Assembly: GCA_035533335.1 (NCBI GenBank)
Contig: DATLUC010000084.1
Location: forward strand, 1-9,050
Source of the DNA: DATKSS01 sp035533335
Lineage (GTDB): Bacteria > Chloroflexota > Dormibacteria > Dormibacterales > Dormibacteraceae
Length of the DNA stretch: 9,050 nucleotides
Direction: 5' to 3'
Shown here: piece by piece, positions 7,305-9,050 of the stretch
How positions within the stretch are numbered: the first letter of the stretch is position 1
How the letters are laid out: every line of letters begins with the position of its first letter
Notes under the pieces: model-generated
The model's input: only the letters and a program-made list of their open reading frames with translations
Database searches by the model: none
Told to the model about the DNA's origin: nothing
Program-made: the position numbers and the translations under genes

Positions 7305-7316
7305 CCAAGCCGCAGG

Positions 7317-8468
7317 CTAGAGGCCGCCGGGGATGCGCCCCCCGCACTCGCCCTGGGCGGCCACCGGGACGACCTGGCCGTCAGTCACGTTGGCCACGCT
7401 CGGCTGGCGCTGCACGTCGCCGCCCGAGAGCAGGTGGGTGCTGTCGATCCAGCCGCAGGCGATGAGGTTGACGGCTGCGTTGGTCGGGTAGAGGAGCGTC
7501 GAGGCGGACGAGTACGGGGCGATGGCGACCAGCTTGCCGTCCGGCGATATGAATCCCGGCGAATAGCCCTGCACGCCGAAGGAGCTGATCCCAGTCGCCG
7601 TCCAGCTGAGCACGCTGGCCTGGGTGCTGGTCTCACAGACGGCGCCGGCCGGGGACGGCGCTCCCGCGATGATGCAGGTCGAGCTTCCGATCGTGAAGCG
7701 CCGCACCGCCGTCGCCGGGTCGATGACGTGCAGCTCCTGGGGACCGCAGCAGCCGGGCCCTCCGCCCTGCGTGCAGGCGGGCACTTTGGCCACCACCAGG
7801 TTGTTGGCGCCGTGCCAGCCGATCGGCCACAGCGTGTAGGAGCCCGACTCGCTGAACACGTCGACGTGGTTGCCGCCGCCGTTGAGGTCTTCGACATACA
7901 AGCGGGTCGCCGCCCCGCCCGAGGTGAAGTCGTCGACGATCACCGCGATTCGCCGGTCGTCGGGGCTGACGGTGAACATGCTGCGTCGCGCGGCGCCGAT
8001 GGGCACGGTGGTGGCGCGGCCGGTGTCGCCGTCGGGCGAGAGGAACCTGACCACGCCCTGGCCGTCCATGAAGTACAGGCGGGTGTTGCTGGTGCTGACC
8101 GGAAGGGGGAGCACGGCCGCCGCCGTGTTGGCGCAGGTCACCGCGGCCGGTGTGCTGGCCTGGGCACTCGTCACGACCTTGCCGTCGATCCCGACGAGGC
8201 TGACCGTGTAGGTGGCGCCGCTCTGCTGGCCGACCAGCACGCCGTATGACGCGGTGACGGCCACCGGCGTGGGCGAGGCGGGTGGCGCCGAGGCGGCGGG
8301 GGATGCGGAAGCCGAGGCGGAGGCTGACGCGCCCGCGGAGCTCGATGAAGCCACCGGTGAGGGCGAGTGGCCCGCGACCGTGCTCGGCGCGCCGCAAGCA
8401 GCCGCGGCGGCCAGCAGCAGCAGCGCCGCCAGCTTCCCGGGTGGTCGTCGGGCGCGTCGGGTTTCCAT
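7317..8468 (-). CDS. Secreted lipoprotein with Ser/Ala/Pro linker and probable beta-propeller domain, 383 aa
   Basis: From ATG 8468 the protein has a type II signal peptide: RRARR near the N-terminus, a leucine/alanine hydrophobic core at 13-24, and Cys25 in an AAAAC-G lipobox-like site. It is therefore probably exported and lipid-anchored. Residues 34-68 are a low-complexity Ser/Ala/Pro linker. The remainder resembles WD40/TolB-type propeller repeats: strand-rich blocks with SPDG-type turns at FLSPDGDTG (142-150), TVSPDDRRIAVI (166-177) and FISPDGKLVAIA (306-317), plus PIGWHGANNLVVAK (215-228) and LHVIDPAT (246-253). Beyond Cys25 there are eight cysteines (112, 232, 240, 241, 265, 278, 338, 375), suggesting disulfides. 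No catalytic motif or known family name could be recognised, so function is unknown; surface sensing or binding is only a guess. A longer start at GTG 8549 would put a charged stretch before the signal peptide and is rejected. The gene faces away from infC and interrupts the usual thrS-infC pairing. Confidence 0.85.
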   Translation of the reverse strand: METRRARRPPGKLAALLLLAAAAACGAPSTVAGHSPSPVASSSSAGASASASASASPAASAPPASPTPVAVTASYGVLVGQQSGATYTVSLVGIDGKVVTSAQASTPAAVTCANTAAAVLPLPVSTSNTRLYFMDGQGVVRFLSPDGDTGRATTVPIGAARRSMFTVSPDDRRIAVIVDDFTSGGAATRLYVEDLNGGGNHVDVFSESGSYTLWPIGWHGANNLVVAKVPACTQGGGPGCCGPQELHVIDPATAVRRFTIGSSTCIIAGAPSPAGAVCETSTQASVLSWTATGISSFGVQGYSPGFISPDGKLVAIAPYSSASTLLYPTNAAVNLIACGWIDSTHLLSGGDVQRQPSVANVTDGQVVPVAAQGECGGRIPGGL

Positions 8469-8487
8469 CAGCAAAGGCAACGTCACT

Positions 8488-8517
8488 TTGCGCTCCGGGT
8501 TACGTTTCCGGTACCAT
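8488..8517 (+). promoter_or_regulatory. Candidate promoter of the infC leader transcript
   Basis: TTGCGC at 8488-8493 (3 of 6 matches to TTGACA) and TACCAT at 8512-8517 (4 of 6 matches to TATAAT, including the TA and final T) are separated by 18 bases. A start near 8524 would place the terminator about 60 bases into the transcript. A promoter is needed somewhere here because the preceding gene is on the opposite strand and a terminator lies before infC. The exact boxes are only a sequence-match guess. Confidence 0.4.
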
Positions 8518-8582
8518 CCACCCTCTGAAGCAGGGGCGCCGCCCCTCACCCCCAGGGCCCGAGCTCGAAGGGGTACGTAAGG

Positions 8583-8611
8583 CGGACGGCTGCTGCTGTC
8601 CGTTTTGTTTT
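8583..8611 (+). terminator. Intrinsic terminator upstream of infC
   Basis: CGGACGGC at 8583-8590 pairs with GCTGTCCG at 8595-8602 (8 bp, one G-T wobble) around the tetraloop TGCT, followed directly by TTTTGTTTT at 8603-8611. This is the only textbook Rho-independent terminator in the window and works only on the plus strand. Because no plus-strand gene ends here, it most likely acts inside the infC leader, before the infC start. Confidence 0.85.
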
Positions 8612-8648
8612 ATCTGAATGGAGGACTAGAGCAACACTGATCTTGGCC

Positions 8649-8653
8649 GAGGT
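8649..8653 (+). promoter_or_regulatory. Shine-Dalgarno GAGGT that fixes the infC start
   Basis: GAGGT is fully complementary to the anti-Shine-Dalgarno core and ends 8 bases before ATC 8662, an ideal spacing. It overlaps the TAG at 8653-8655 that closes the infC frame upstream, so ATC 8662 is the only near-cognate codon properly placed. Confidence 0.7.
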
Positions 8654-8661
8654 AGCGTCTC

Positions 8662-9050
8662 ATCTCGTTTAAAGAGCTAAGGATCAACGATCAGCTCCGC
8701 AGCTCCGAAGTGCGGCTGATCGACGACCAGAACAACCAGCTTGGCGTTCTGTCTCTGGACGCAGCTTTGCGCATTGCAAGCGAGAAAGGGCTTGACCTCG
8801 TCGAGGTGGCGCCGCAAGCGCAGCCGCCGGTCTGCCGGTTGATGGATTACGGACGCTACAAGTTCGAAACCATCAAGAAGGAGAAGGACCAGCGCCGCAA
8901 GCAGAACGTCACCAAGCTCAAGGAGATGAAGCTTCGACCCAAGGTGGCGGAGCACGATTTCCAGACCAAGTTCAAGGGTTTGCGACAGTTCCTCGAAGCA
9001 GGCGAGAAGGTAAAGGTGACGATCATGTTCAGGGGCCGAGAGATGGTCCA
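8662..9050 (+). CDS. infC: Translation initiation factor IF-3, N-terminal part (runs off the window), AUC start
   Basis: IF3 binds the 30S subunit, blocks premature 50S joining and rejects wrong start codons and wrong initiator tRNA. The frame reads (M)SFKELRINDQLRSSEVRLID, the typical IF3 N-domain beginning, then GLDLVEVAPQAQPPVCRLMDYGRYKFE and a lysine-rich linker helix (IKKEKDQRRKQNVTKLKEMKLRP). It then enters the C domain, with the family signature KVKVTIMFRGREM at the window end. About 129 codons are visible; roughly the last third is missing. The frame is closed upstream by TAG 8653-8655. The only codons before the conserved ELRIND are CGT, CTC, ATC, TCG, TTT and AAA, so no ATG, GTG or TTG is available. 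ATC 8662 with GAGGT 8 bases upstream is therefore the likely start. E. coli infC uses AUU and IF3 represses its own translation through it; the same logic is inferred here. rpmI and rplT usually follow. Confidence 0.93.
   Translation, partial: MSFKELRINDQLRSSEVRLIDDQNNQLGVLSLDAALRIASEKGLDLVEVAPQAQPPVCRLMDYGRYKFETIKKEKDQRRKQNVTKLKEMKLRPKVAEHDFQTKFKGLRQFLEAGEKVKVTIMFRGREMV

Larger units (their letters stand above)
8524..8661 (+). promoter_or_regulatory. Structured 5' leader of infC, probable transcription attenuator
   Basis: The bases before infC hold three consecutive hairpins on the plus strand. Hairpin 1 is AGGGGC/GCCCCT at 8532-8546 with a GCC loop. Hairpin 2 is ACCCC/GGGGT at 8548-8574 enclosing GGGC/GCTC (8555-8558 with 8563-8566). 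Hairpin 3 is the intrinsic terminator at 8583-8611. CCGCC at 8539-8543 can pair instead with GGCGG at 8581-8585, which would take three bases of the terminator's 5' arm, so alternative folds are conceivable. In Bacillus subtilis the infC-rpmI-rplT operon is controlled by L20-dependent termination in such a leader. Whether this leader binds L20, senses something else, or yields a separate short RNA is inference. No T-box signature was seen. Confidence 0.6.

Noticed and set aside
7157..7316. Possible T-box or riboswitch between thrS and the lipoprotein gene
   Set aside because: An AGGGTGG string occurs on the minus strand, but it lacks the rest of the T-box antiterminator consensus and lies downstream of both genes.
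8469..8549. Lipoprotein starting at GTG 8549
   Set aside because: It puts 27 mostly polar and charged residues before a proper signal peptide and overlaps the infC leader; ATG 8468 gives a classic N-region.
8618..8672. Tiny open frames in the infC leader: ATG GAG GAC TAG at 8618-8629, and TTG 8643 to TAA 8672
   Set aside because: The first is three codons; the second is 9 codons, 17 bases from GGAGGA and without its own Shine-Dalgarno. A coupling role is possible but unsupported.

Overview
The window is G+C-rich bacterial chromosome with a strong preference for G or C in third codon positions. It carries housekeeping translation genes plus three accessory genes: an MFS transporter, a DedA membrane protein and a secreted lipoprotein. 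Three things point to a high-GC Terrabacteria-type lineage (Actinobacteriota, Chloroflexota or Dormibacterota-like): the rsmI-metG-tatD-rsmA order, the short Zn-knuckle MetRS, and a ThrRS without a TGS domain. I cannot place it more precisely by eye. I see no mobile element, CRISPR array, tRNA or rRNA.

Region 1 (1-4781, + strand) is a tightly packed run. It starts with the 3' end of rsmI (16S rRNA C1402 2'-O-methyltransferase). metG starts inside rsmI, a TatD-family metal hydrolase starts across the metG stop, and rsmA (16S rRNA A1518/A1519 dimethyltransferase) starts on a TTG that overlaps the tatD stop. An MFS exporter-like gene follows 12 bases later. The overlaps suggest one translationally coupled operon for rRNA modification and Met-tRNA charging. 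Region 2 (4729-5319, - strand) is a DedA-family membrane protein gene. Its 3' end overlaps the 3' end of the convergent MFS gene by 53 bases.

Region 3 (5393-7156, + strand) is thrS, divergent from dedA, with a TATACT element inside a small dyad just upstream. Region 4 (7317-8468, - strand) is a secreted lipoprotein with a Ser/Ala/Pro linker and a probable beta-propeller. It sits between thrS and infC, genes that are neighbours in many bacteria. Region 5 (8488-9050, + strand) is a probable promoter, a structured leader with a textbook intrinsic terminator, and then infC (IF3), which runs off the window. The infC reading frame has no ATG, GTG or TTG start. It has an ATC placed 8 bases after a GAGGT Shine-Dalgarno, which recalls the AUU start used for IF3 autoregulation in E. 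coli.

There are no gene-free stretches over 300 bases. The largest are 8469-8661 (the infC leader) and 7157-7316 (convergent 3' ends with two hairpins). The observations most worth following up are the attenuator-like leader and AUC start of infC, and the tatD frame, whose catalytic N-terminus can only be included by using a non-canonical start (ATC or ATA).
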